From positions 1 to 64,000 of the forward strand of contig JAKISE010000001.1 of NCBI GenBank assembly GCA_021648745.1: a DNA stretch of 64,000 nucleotides. Reading direction: 5' to 3'. Source of the stretch: Cyclobacteriaceae bacterium. Its GTDB lineage: Bacteria; Bacteroidota; Bacteroidia; Cytophagales; Cyclobacteriaceae. Position 1 is the stretch's first letter, and every line of letters starts with the position of its first letter. Below are positions 26,288 to 35,439 of the stretch, one piece after another. The translations under genes and the position numbers were made by a program. The notes below the pieces were generated by a model. It was not told where the DNA came from and searched no databases. It was given only the letters and a program-made list of their open reading frames with translations.

Positions 26288-28411
26288 TTACGGATACACC
26301 TTCTCCAGATTTGCATTAATCATTTGGTAAAGACCATCACCTATTAAGTGAATACTGGCATCATTAAGCTTATAAATTCGTTGAATGGGTACACTAACTC
26401 CAAGGTTTATTATTTTTTCTTGACCCTTAACCCCTGCAAAATCTACTTTAGTTAGAAGTACCTTAGGCTTGCCTAAACTAATAGAGTTTCTAGCAATTAT
26501 GTAGCCATTTTCTGTTCTTAGAAATCCAACAAATGATCCTACATTGGCATCTGAGTAAGTCCAACTAACCTCGCCTAAGCTATTAATCGTTTTAAGCTCG
26601 AACTTATTCTTTTCAGAATCATCTAATGTTAGATTATTACCATTATAACTAATGACAAAACTGTTTTGTTCTTCATTATACAATACCTTGCGAGGGTATA
26701 AATCAGACCCTAACCGCTTGGCAATTTTTATATTGCCATCTAATAATACTTGCACTAGAGAATTTGCATGGCTTTGAGAAGTTAAATGGGTTGACCGGAT
26801 TAACATAGCGACTCCTTCATTGGTAAGAGTAATACTAGCCAATTTACTATTGCTATCGACTCCAGCACTATCTATTTCTATATCGTAATTTTTAAACCAT
26901 TTTAGTTTATTTTGGCTATTAATTTTAAGCAAGTAAACCTTTGTATTTCTTAGCTTTTTATTGGGTTTATATTCGCCTGCCACATAAAATCCCCCATCGG
27001 GTGCTGCTAAAATATGAGTAGTATAGGGCACACCTGTTGCCAAAAGAGCCGTGTCAATACGGGCAATATAGAGGGGAACCCGTAAGCTTTTGTAACGCAC
27101 AGTAGTTCCAATAGAATCAATCGGTTTAATTGACTCAACTCCTTCTTGCAGAAGTTCACCGTATATCGCAAGCTCCTTTCTTAGGTTGTTCTTTTCAGAC
27201 GCCATATACTGGCTGCTACCATCTATGCCTTTATAGTTTTCATCTAAAAACAATTTATACTTAGCCATTCGCACGGCATCAAACCTATTTTTAAACTGCG
27301 AAATAATGCTATCTGATTCTAGTATCTGATATACCATTTTATTGTAAAACAGAAGTTTGCGCTCAATTTCAATATTGGCTGTATCAAAGTACAGGCTATT
27401 CTTTTCTTCTATTAACAGCTTTTGTTTCGATTCTTTATATTTTAACAGGGGCACTATCGGATTATTATAATCAAACCTCAGTAAATTAAAAACCAATGAT
27501 TTATCAACAGGAACTACAACTGCTTCTCGATTGCCAGCAGAACTACTAATCTTTGAAATGGCAGCATTTTGCCTATCTTCATTGGTTTTCAGCAATTTTC
27601 TTAATTCCGCTATATCGCCTTGCACTACAGCCCTTACAGTATCCACCCAAGCTCCATAATTCCAAATATCCACGTCATTTTTTAAAAAATCAATTTGTGT
27701 TACCAGTCCATCGTATCGAAAAACATTAATTGGGCTGATTGTTAATATTTGGTTATAGCCTTTTAGTTTAAAACTATCCGTATTTACTTTAAATGCTTCA
27801 AAATAATAAATCGAGGAATCGTAATCTGATTTTAAGGTGGTAAATTTTTCATCTAGTTTACTATCATACAGCAAGTAGAGGTTTTTTAAACTTAGATAAT
27901 TACTAGAGATTTGATTGAAATTTTTAACGGATTTATCGTAAAAATCAACTGAAGTTGTAAAGTTTGAATACACTAACGGTAAGCTCTTTATTATTTTACT
28001 AACCTCTTCATTTTCACTTTTTAGCTCTTGCTTTACTAGGCTAAATGTAACCTCCGTAACCTCATTTTTTTTTGCAATCCAAGCGTAATACTCACTACGC
28101 TTATTAACTTCTTTCTCTGTAATAAGTAAGCCTGCTTTAAATAGTTTCTGTTGAGCTCTTTCAGCCAGAGCCTGCACCATTTCATACTCAATTAAGGGAT
28201 CTACCTCTAAAGCCTTTTTTAAATATAAACTAGCAATTTTTAAATTAGCTGCTGGATGGTCTAAGTTTTTAATCAAAAATGCATTGAGAACATCCATGGT
28301 ATACTTATCGGAAGCACCTTCAATCATTGGCACAATATCCTTATATTTAGTTACTTGCGCTAAGCTCTTTATTGATAAGCAAGCTAGACATATATATATA
28401 AGTACTCTCAT
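26288..28411 (-). CDS. Exported helical plus beta-propeller-like protein (CHAT operon, third gene)
   Basis: A 707-residue protein with a signal peptide (MRVLIYICLACLSIKSLAQ). Residues about 20-460 are mostly helical and charged, with coiled-coil character and TPR-like opening turns (LKIASLYLKKALEVDP). Residues about 475-707 look like a propeller of repeated strands (TTHILAAPDGGFYVAGEY, then KVYLLKINSQNKLKWFKNYD). I do not recognise a catalytic motif. The start codon overlaps the stop of the PD40/OmpA gene in an ATGA, so its translation is coupled to that gene. It probably works in the periplasm with the two upstream products. No family name is offered. Confidence 0.75.
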   Translation of the reverse strand: MRVLIYICLACLSIKSLAQVTKYKDIVPMIEGASDKYTMDVLNAFLIKNLDHPAANLKIASLYLKKALEVDPLIEYEMVQALAERAQQKLFKAGLLITEKEVNKRSEYYAWIAKKNEVTEVTFSLVKQELKSENEEVSKIIKSLPLVYSNFTTSVDFYDKSVKNFNQISSNYLSLKNLYLLYDSKLDEKFTTLKSDYDSSIYYFEAFKVNTDSFKLKGYNQILTISPINVFRYDGLVTQIDFLKNDVDIWNYGAWVDTVRAVVQGDIAELRKLLKTNEDRQNAAISKISSSAGNREAVVVPVDKSLVFNLLRFDYNNPIVPLLKYKESKQKLLIEEKNSLYFDTANIEIERKLLFYNKMVYQILESDSIISQFKNRFDAVRMAKYKLFLDENYKGIDGSSQYMASEKNNLRKELAIYGELLQEGVESIKPIDSIGTTVRYKSLRVPLYIARIDTALLATGVPYTTHILAAPDGGFYVAGEYKPNKKLRNTKVYLLKINSQNKLKWFKNYDIEIDSAGVDSNSKLASITLTNEGVAMLIRSTHLTSQSHANSLVQVLLDGNIKIAKRLGSDLYPRKVLYNEEQNSFVISYNGNNLTLDDSEKNKFELKTINSLGEVSWTYSDANVGSFVGFLRTENGYIIARNSISLGKPKVLLTKVDFAGVKGQEKIINLGVSVPIQRIYKLNDASIHLIGDGLYQMINANLEKVYP

Positions 28412-30462
28412 TGTATATCCAATATTTTGAGTTCTACTCTTCTGTTTCTTGCACGGTTTTCATCAGTATCATTTGAAACCAGCGGTGTGCTTTCTCCATA
28501 TCCTTTTGCTTGAAATTTTGATGATGCCACCCTATTATCAATTAAATATTCTACCACACTTTGCGCCCTCCTGTCCGACAAAATCGTATTATACTGTGCT
28601 GACCCTACGTCATCGGTATGGGCGGCAATTTCTACCACTAACGTTGGATTTTCAATCATTAATTTTACAACACGCTGAAGCTCAATATACGAGCTTTCGG
28701 AAAGTTGAACAGAATTAGATTCAAAATTTATGTTCTTTAACGTAAGCTTAGCATCTATCTCTAGCTTCGTTAATTTCATTCCTATTTTCTCATTCGAACC
28801 AACACCACTTGACGTTAAATCAATAGTAGTAGAGTTAAAGGCATACCCATCGCTACTAGTAGATTCTATTTCATACCTGTCTCCTGCTCTTAATTCTACA
28901 AACTCATTACCATAAGCTTCAATTACCTCATCTCTGGATTTGTTCCTAATAATAATTTTAGACCTGATTTTACTGTTATTTTTAATATCTGCCACATCCA
29001 AAAATATTCGAACTTTCTCGGGCTGTAATTCCAGATCTTTCTCATATGCCCTATAAATAATTAAGCCCGTTAAATCCAACGAAAATGAGGCTCCTTTAAA
29101 ATGAGGCGCACTAATAAATACCTCATACTCTTTACCCAAAGGTAAATCCAACACTACCCGTCCATTATTCGATATAGTTTTTACTTCTTCAATAAAGGAA
29201 CTCGACCCTTGTTCTTTAAATTTTACATCTGCTTCTAAGGCTTCAAATAATTCCAAATCGCTTACGGTTAAGGTAAGTTTGGCCGAAGTAAATAATTGAA
29301 TATCTAATACATACTCTGTGTATTTTTTTGTTTTTCGTAAGTCATAGGTTGAGGCATAGGTCGAATAACCATCTGCTTTAAACTCAATGTTGTAATTTCT
29401 GCCTGCAGCTAACACCAAGGCATATTTCCCATCGGCAGGACTACTTCTCGACCTCATTACTTCTTTAGTGGTACGTGCATCGGTAATTATAATTTCGGTT
29501 TCAACACCTTCTCCTGAATCTTGGTTGGTAATACTACCTGAAACAACATTATTTACAAACTGCCGGAACCTCTCAGGAATTTCGACAGTGTAAATATCTT
29601 TAGAGGCATACGTGAAATACATTAAGTCGCCTGAAGCTGAAATACATGAAAATTGGTCACTTTTATCAGTATTTACAAACCCAAGATTTACTGGCAAACT
29701 CCATTCGCCCAAAATATTTTTTTGCGATTGAAATAAATCATAATCCAATTTATCTTCTGACCGGATGGCGGAGAATATTAATGTTTTATTATCGGCCATA
29801 ATTCTGGGTGCCTTTGTAGAATATAAGTTTATAGTTGAAGAAAGCTCTTTTGGCTTAGACCAAACTCCGTCAACGCTTCTGCTCGATTGGTAAATAGCAT
29901 AGGGAAATGTGATCGCTTTTCGAACCGATCTATTCTCAATTTCATCCAATGCCCGCTCCTTAACGAAATACAATGTTTTGAAATCTGCCGAAATGGATGG
30001 AAACCCTTCATAACCAGCCGAATTTACTTCTTTCCCTAGATTTATAGGAGCACTCCACCCATCGGCCTCACGGGTTGAATAATAAATATCTTCTCGCCCA
30101 AAGCCAGAGTCGAACGTAGCAAAATACAGCAAAAAGTTGCCATCAAAACTAAGAGATGGCCCTCCAATCAAATCATTATCAGCACCAAAATTATTTATGC
30201 TATCTAGCGAAACTGGTTCTGACCAAACACCATCCTCAATTAATTTTGATTCGTATAAATTATATTTTACACCATCTTTTCTGTTCGATTGAAAAACCAT
30301 AGTTTTACCATCGGCACTAATGGAAGGAGAGTACTCAATAAAATCAGCCGTATTAATTCCCTTAGCCGGTATTTGACGCATCAGGCTGTCTTGTGCTAAG
30401 CCTACTGTGCTCAAACAAAGCAAACTAAAACAAATTAATATGGTTTTAGAAGTTGAGGTCAT
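28408..30462 (-). CDS. PorE-like PD40 propeller / OmpA peptidoglycan-binding protein (CHAT operon, second gene)
   Basis: I start at the ATG of MTSTSKTILICFSLLCLSTV (30462), which overlaps the CHAT gene stop as ATGA; an upstream in-frame start at 30489 would add nine residues before the signal peptide. After the signal come PD40/TolB-like propeller repeats (SPSISADGKTMVFQSNR, GPSLSFDGNFLLYFAT), a carboxypeptidase-regulatory-like sandwich (SGSITNQDSGEGVETEIII), further beta-rich segments, and a C-terminal OmpA domain (EIAAHTDDVGSAQYN, then NRARNRRVEL) that binds peptidoglycan. The order resembles the T9SS protein PorE without its N-terminal TPR. It would anchor a periplasmic assembly to the cell wall. 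Confidence 0.85.
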   Translation of the reverse strand: MTSTSKTILICFSLLCLSTVGLAQDSLMRQIPAKGINTADFIEYSPSISADGKTMVFQSNRKDGVKYNLYESKLIEDGVWSEPVSLDSINNFGADNDLIGGPSLSFDGNFLLYFATFDSGFGREDIYYSTREADGWSAPINLGKEVNSAGYEGFPSISADFKTLYFVKERALDEIENRSVRKAITFPYAIYQSSRSVDGVWSKPKELSSTINLYSTKAPRIMADNKTLIFSAIRSEDKLDYDLFQSQKNILGEWSLPVNLGFVNTDKSDQFSCISASGDLMYFTYASKDIYTVEIPERFRQFVNNVVSGSITNQDSGEGVETEIIITDARTTKEVMRSRSSPADGKYALVLAAGRNYNIEFKADGYSTYASTYDLRKTKKYTEYVLDIQLFTSAKLTLTVSDLELFEALEADVKFKEQGSSSFIEEVKTISNNGRVVLDLPLGKEYEVFISAPHFKGASFSLDLTGLIIYRAYEKDLELQPEKVRIFLDVADIKNNSKIRSKIIIRNKSRDEVIEAYGNEFVELRAGDRYEIESTSSDGYAFNSTTIDLTSSGVGSNEKIGMKLTKLEIDAKLTLKNINFESNSVQLSESSYIELQRVVKLMIENPTLVVEIAAHTDDVGSAQYNTILSDRRAQSVVEYLIDNRVASSKFQAKGYGESTPLVSNDTDENRARNRRVELKILDIQ

Positions 30463-33400
30463 ATACCTATCATAATAAATGCTCCCCAATAATACGGGTA
30501 TTTATACTCTTTTTGAATTTCTAATTGCGCTTTTTGCAAGGCTTCATGCTTATTTACACCACTCATCCAAAACTTATAAAATAACGACATCAACTTTTGA
30601 GTTGCGTCATCATCAACCTTCCATAAACTCATTAATAACGTATGTGCACCCGCAACAATAAATGCCCGTTGCAATCCGTAAACACCTTCTCCATTTTGCA
30701 CATCGCCTAAGGCTGTTTCACAGGCCGACAACACCACAAGCTCCGTTTGGTCAAGATTCATGTTCATTACTTCGTAAGCTGTTAGTATTCCTGCATTGTC
30801 AATTTCAATATTATCGTCACCTGCACCAGCTAAAAGTAAGCCAGACCTAAATAATGGATTATCTAAAAAATTCGAATTTCCTTTGTTAGCTTGTAAAAAA
30901 AATCCGTGTGCTGCAATATGAAGTAATTCAGGGCTCTTTTGAATCATTATTTGTTTTTGAGCCTCTTCTCCTAGAAAAACACTAACTCCCCAGCCATTTT
31001 CCTTCATAATTTTAGCTATATCGTCCACCTCAATTTTTGTGGCTGGTAACTGAGAAATTGTACCAAAATTATAGCTCCGTTGTGGCTGAATTGAAGCCAA
31101 TTTCTCACTATTGTGGTAATAGGGATCTGCTATTAATAAAGCGTTTTTGTTTTTAACACTCTGTCGTGCTTCCCCTAGCAAATCTCTTGTAGAGCTTACG
31201 TATTGCACGTTTTGCAACTGGTTTAGATAAGTGCTACTAGCAACATTATAAAGCGAGTTGGCATTAACTTTATTAAAAACCCCATCTGCCGACAGTAAAA
31301 TTATTTTAAACTGTTTAGTTACAGGTTCTAGAGGTTGCCAAAAACTATTATAGCTAAAATCATCTTCTGTTTTATAGGCTATGGAGTTATTATACCCATG
31401 TAAGTATTTATCCTCCAACAGCTTACCGTTAGGATATACAATAAGGGTAGGACTTAAAAATGAAGTACTAATGGCAAGGGCTATATAAGTTACAGAGTCT
31501 ATATTATCATTCGAATTTCTTTCAATTCTTATCAATTCAATTCCAATTTGGTCCTTATTTAACTTGGCCTGTACATCTTGCCAAACAACTCGCTTTTTAT
31601 CAAATTCATTTGCGAACGCTTCAGACGCTAGCGATAGCTTCTTCTCTTTTCGATTTACCTCCTCTTCAAAATCAGAAATACTAATTCCTTCTCCTACAAG
31701 TTTGGCCTTACTATAAGTATAGTAAACAGCCAATTGTTCTTTTAGTAACTGCCACTCTGTGAAGTCAGCTATTAGCTCAGTATTATTGCTTGACAGAATT
31801 CGTTCTCGGGTTTTATTAACAGAGTTTAGCAAAATAGCCTTTGTGGCAATTTGAATATTGTATAACTGCCCAAGGACGGCATCGTCCTTTTTAAAATTAA
31901 TATAATATTCTAATAAAAATTCTTTGTACCGATTAAAAACAGGTGTTATTTTCTTGTAAAAAGCTGTTTTCTCGCGCTCACTTAGGTTAGGAAAATACTT
32001 TATAATTTGACTTAAATAGAGATTACAAACTTTATCGAAATCAGTTTTAGCAAGTTCGAAATTATTCATTTGTTGCCTTAGCACTGCCCTACTAAAAAGG
32101 GCTGCCGTGTACGATGGATGGTTTTCATCAAAGAGCTGAGCTCTAATATCAATTACTTGGTTTAAAAGACTATCTGCGAGCGTGTAATCTTTTTCATCGC
32201 CAGCCAAAACAGCAAGGTTATGTAATGTATTTGCATAGGAGGGGTGATTGATTCCAAAAGTGTTTTTTTGAATGTCCAAAGCTTCGATAAATAGTGGCTT
32301 TGCCTCTTCAAGTTTATTTTCATTCTGAAGTAGCGATGCATAATTATGTAAGGAAATGGCATAATTAGGACTTTTTAAGCCAAAAATATCTTTATTCAAT
32401 TCAACCGTTTCAGATAGTAACTCAAGCGCCTTCGTTTGCTCTCCTTTTAAACTGTACAGGGTTGCAAGATTTTCTTCTGTAAGCACATAATCTATCAGGT
32501 TTGCACCTTTATTATTTTTATAGATTTGCAAAGCATCATTAAACTGATTTTGAGCTTCATCTAATCTGCCCATTTGTTGAAACAAAATCCCTAAATTATT
32601 ATAAATGGCAGCTGCTGCCATCGATTTATCGTCCACAACGGCAAGTGCTTGTTTAAAAAGAGGTTCTGAAATATCATAAGCTCCTTTGTCTTTTGCCAAG
32701 GTTGCCTGCCGTAATAATATATCTGCATATTCATTGCTTTGCTCGCCATAGGTTGATGCAGCTATTATTAATGCTTTAGTATATTGTTTTTCAGCCTCGG
32801 CTAAATTGCCTTTGGCATGGTATAAACTACCTGTGTTTTGCAAAAACCTAAGTTGGAGCGCAGGGTTACTTGATTTAAGCTCATGTTCAATTGCTGCTAA
32901 TAGTTGTTCTGCCTCGGCAAACTTTCCAGATGCTTGCAATAACGACATATAGTTAAAGGCAATATTATTATACAACTGCGTGTTGGTTTTTGCAGGTACC
33001 GCTGTTAAGGCATCCTTATAATTTATGGCTGCCAATTCATAATCTCCTACAGATTGATAATACCCTCCGAGCTCATTAAAAATACTTCCTCGTTCAGTTC
33101 CTCTCCAATCTTCTTTTTTTGATAAGTTTAGTTTAGAAATGCTTGCAGAAGCAGCTTCTTTTTGTCCTATTGATAAGAGTAACCTTGCGCTGCCTATTAT
33201 TGATTTTTGATAAACTACAGAAGTTTCTACAGAACTAGCAATGGCTTCTTGATAAAGCACTAGGGCTTTTTCCTTATTACCCAATGTACGATAGGCTGTA
33301 GCTGTGTTATAGCTAATATTTCCTAGTGCCTCCTTATCAATAGGTTGATTGTTTTTTAAGATAAACAGAGCACTATCAAATAAATGACTTGCTCCATTAG

Positions 33401-34412
33401 CATCTCCGCTATTAAGTAGCACCGTAGCTTGGTTCGCAAGCAAAAATGCTGCTTGGTTACTCCCAGCTTCAAGGGATGAGCCAATCTCGTCTAAAAGCGC
33501 CTTAGACTCTTCATGTTTACCTTGCCTAGCCAGATTGTCTGCCAATAACTTTGTCGTGTTTATGTATTCTGTCGATTGCTTATCCGAAAGCCTGCTGAGG
33601 GCCAGACTATAATGAACGGCTCCTGCACTATATTCAGCTAGCTCCGTTTCTGCCTTCCCCATCTCAATTAATGCATCAACCACTTCTGGGTTATTATCGT
33701 ATTCAGGCGGATAATAATCTAGCATTATCTTTAAATACTTAATACCCGCATGGTAGTCTTTTAAAGCTACACAAGCCTTGCCGTAAGTGTAGCAAAACGA
33801 AAGGTACTCTGCCGGCAATTCTTCTGATTGCTCCAATACCTCAAGCACTTTTTTAAATTGCTCGTAAGATTGTTCTAAATCGCCACTCCCATATAATGCA
33901 CTTGCTAAGTGGCCTTGCTTTATAGCTTTTTCGGTTAGATCATAATCTATTGTAACAGAAACAAGGTTACTCGCTTCTTGCAAAATATAAACGGCAGAAT
34001 CATATTGTTCATTTGCCGAGTAAAGTACTCCCAAAATATCAAGTGCATCGATATAACTTGCTTCATTTACGTTTACGGCCTTCCTCCAAGAGCTAACTTC
34101 TTTGTTTGCGTAAACAATGCCCTCATTTAAATTCTGCAGATCATAGCTCACCACCGATAATTGCCTTAGAATAGCTCGATAATTATTATGGTTTATATCA
34201 TACTGTTTTTGATAAAGTTGTTCACTTCGCATGGCTTCATCTAGCGCTTTAGCAGCATTGCCATCATTATACAATTCAACTGAATTATTATAGGCCGTTA
34301 GCCAATCTTGAGATAAGACAGGACTAGAACTAATTAATAATGTGAACGCAGTTAGGGCAACAACAAATACTTTAATTCTACTTGATAAGTAGTTAATATA
34401 GTTACGAAGCAT
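30459..34412 (-). CDS. Exported TPR-CHAT caspase-like protease (CHAT operon, first gene)
   Basis: A 1317-residue protein. A hydrophobic export signal (VFVVALTAFTLLISSSPVLSQ) opens it. Residues about 40-790 are tandem tetratricopeptide repeats (for example YADILLRQATLAKDKGAYD and NLGILFQQMGRLDEAQNQF). Residues about 1000-1317 are a CHAT domain, a separase/caspase-like cysteine protease fold, with the catalytic dyad His1169 (HIAAHGFF) and Cys1231 (LSACETALGD) and the typical end YYWGAFIMIG. Both catalytic residues are present. The export signal places the protease in the periplasm or outside, unlike the cytoplasmic CHAT effectors of CRISPR type III-E systems. It begins a three-gene, ATGA-coupled operon. 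Confidence 0.9.
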   Translation of the reverse strand: MLRNYINYLSSRIKVFVVALTAFTLLISSSPVLSQDWLTAYNNSVELYNDGNAAKALDEAMRSEQLYQKQYDINHNNYRAILRQLSVVSYDLQNLNEGIVYANKEVSSWRKAVNVNEASYIDALDILGVLYSANEQYDSAVYILQEASNLVSVTIDYDLTEKAIKQGHLASALYGSGDLEQSYEQFKKVLEVLEQSEELPAEYLSFCYTYGKACVALKDYHAGIKYLKIMLDYYPPEYDNNPEVVDALIEMGKAETELAEYSAGAVHYSLALSRLSDKQSTEYINTTKLLADNLARQGKHEESKALLDEIGSSLEAGSNQAAFLLANQATVLLNSGDANGASHLFDSALFILKNNQPIDKEALGNISYNTATAYRTLGNKEKALVLYQEAIASSVETSVVYQKSIIGSARLLLSIGQKEAASASISKLNLSKKEDWRGTERGSIFNELGGYYQSVGDYELAAINYKDALTAVPAKTNTQLYNNIAFNYMSLLQASGKFAEAEQLLAAIEHELKSSNPALQLRFLQNTGSLYHAKGNLAEAEKQYTKALIIAASTYGEQSNEYADILLRQATLAKDKGAYDISEPLFKQALAVVDDKSMAAAAIYNNLGILFQQMGRLDEAQNQFNDALQIYKNNKGANLIDYVLTEENLATLYSLKGEQTKALELLSETVELNKDIFGLKSPNYAISLHNYASLLQNENKLEEAKPLFIEALDIQKNTFGINHPSYANTLHNLAVLAGDEKDYTLADSLLNQVIDIRAQLFDENHPSYTAALFSRAVLRQQMNNFELAKTDFDKVCNLYLSQIIKYFPNLSEREKTAFYKKITPVFNRYKEFLLEYYINFKKDDAVLGQLYNIQIATKAILLNSVNKTRERILSSNNTELIADFTEWQLLKEQLAVYYTYSKAKLVGEGISISDFEEEVNRKEKKLSLASEAFANEFDKKRVVWQDVQAKLNKDQIGIELIRIERNSNDNIDSVTYIALAISTSFLSPTLIVYPNGKLLEDKYLHGYNNSIAYKTEDDFSYNSFWQPLEPVTKQFKIILLSADGVFNKVNANSLYNVASSTYLNQLQNVQYVSSTRDLLGEARQSVKNKNALLIADPYYHNSEKLASIQPQRSYNFGTISQLPATKIEVDDIAKIMKENGWGVSVFLGEEAQKQIMIQKSPELLHIAAHGFFLQANKGNSNFLDNPLFRSGLLLAGAGDDNIEIDNAGILTAYEVMNMNLDQTELVVLSACETALGDVQNGEGVYGLQRAFIVAGAHTLLMSLWKVDDDATQKLMSLFYKFWMSGVNKHEALQKAQLEIQKEYKYPYYWGAFIMIGI

Positions 34413-34678
34413 TTTTTACAAATATTTATAATCTAATAATAAATATAGGGAAAAGAATAGTAAAATTCCAGTATTAATCGATTAGCTGAGGCACAAACCT
34501 GCTCTATTGAGAAAACAAATTAACGAAGCCTTTCAATTTATTAGTTTGAGCGTTTTCATCTAACACCTTGTTTTATCACCAAATTAGACCGCTTATCAAA
34601 ACCTGTACAAAATTATTATAAGATTGTACAACTTTTTGAGTGAAAGGTGCATCTATATAACAAACACGGTCAAACAAC
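34413..34678. other. Divergent intergenic region of the CHAT operon
   Basis: It holds the unseen promoters of the CHAT operon (minus) and the small plus-strand gene. An inverted repeat GTACAA/TTGTAC with a 13-base AT-rich spacer lies near 34610-34632. No strong TTTG/TAnnTTTG pair is seen on either strand. Confidence 0.4.
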
Positions 34679-34951
34679 ATGCTTTCAAGGTCAAAAGGTC
34701 GACATAAATTTACTTTTCAACAACTATCATTGTCACTCAACCCTAAGATAGTCAAAAACATAATTATTGGCATTGGGCTAGTATCATCACTAGTTGCATT
34801 TCTAATGATTTTAGATTTTGCTGGGTTGAAGCTGGAATCCCTGCAAGTAGAAGATATCAGTCATTGGAAGAATATTTCAATGGCTGATATCTTGACCGGT
34901 TTTGGCAATGCTTTTATATCGATATTAGGAAGTATTCCAATATCATTTTAA
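34679..34951 (+). CDS. Small hypothetical protein with one membrane segment
   Basis: A 90-residue frame with a basic N-terminus (MLSRSKGRHKFTFQQLSL) and one clear hydrophobic segment (NIIIGIGLVSSLVAFLMIL). I do not recognise a family. It faces away from the CHAT operon and is convergent with the lipoprotein gene. It may be real or a chance frame; the hydrophobic segment and lack of overlap with another gene favour a real gene. Confidence 0.4.
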   Translation: MLSRSKGRHKFTFQQLSLSLNPKIVKNIIIGIGLVSSLVAFLMILDFAGLKLESLQVEDISHWKNISMADILTGFGNAFISILGSIPISF

Positions 34952-34988
34952 TTAACACATTAAGAGGGGAGGCTTCTGCACACCTCCA

Positions 34989-35438
34989 TTAAAACTCAAT
35001 TTGTTCTTTATAACTTATGGGAATGGTTTGGGCAAAACCAAAACTGGCTACTTTAATGTTTCCTTTAAATTCAAGTTCAACAGACTTCTTTCTTAATAAA
35101 GAAGCCAAGTTAGATAACAAGCCTTTTTGCAATTTATTCATAGATATTTCTAACGAAAGGGGCACTTCGAAATTAGTGTTTGCACCAACAACAAGTTTTT
35201 CAATATGTGTAACATGTGCAAGTGTATCGCCTTGGTATAACACATAAATATTAGCACTTTTCAATTTCCCTTTAGCATCGTTGGGGTTGTGAAATGCGGC
35301 ATTAGTTCTAATCAGCAGTTTGCCATTTTTAATACCGTTCACTTTTACATCTTTCAATCCTAAAAATTGAATGTCTTCATACTCTTTACACGCAATTGTA
35401 CTAAATGCAATTACTAAAAACAGGACTATTTTTTTCAT
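34989..35438 (-). CDS. LEA type 2-like lipoprotein
   Basis: A 149-residue lipoprotein with lipobox STIAC following MKKIVLFLVIAF. The mature part has the pattern of LEA14/WHy-type beta-sandwiches (LLIRTNAAFHNPNDAKGKLKS), which in bacteria often occur as small envelope lipoproteins. Function is unknown. It sits one base downstream of the exonuclease/GIY-YIG gene on the same strand and is probably co-transcribed with it. Confidence 0.75.
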   Translation of the reverse strand: MKKIVLFLVIAFSTIACKEYEDIQFLGLKDVKVNGIKNGKLLIRTNAAFHNPNDAKGKLKSANIYVLYQGDTLAHVTHIEKLVVGANTNFEVPLSLEISMNKLQKGLLSNLASLLRKKSVELEFKGNIKVASFGFAQTIPISYKEQIEF

Positions 35439-35439
35439 G

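Noticed and set aside
30463..30489. Upstream start of the PorE-like gene
   Set aside because: It would put nine residues before the signal peptide and lose the ATGA coupling seen in this operon.
34968..34987. GGAGG/CCTCC hairpin as a terminator
   Set aside because: Only five base pairs and no T-run on either strand.
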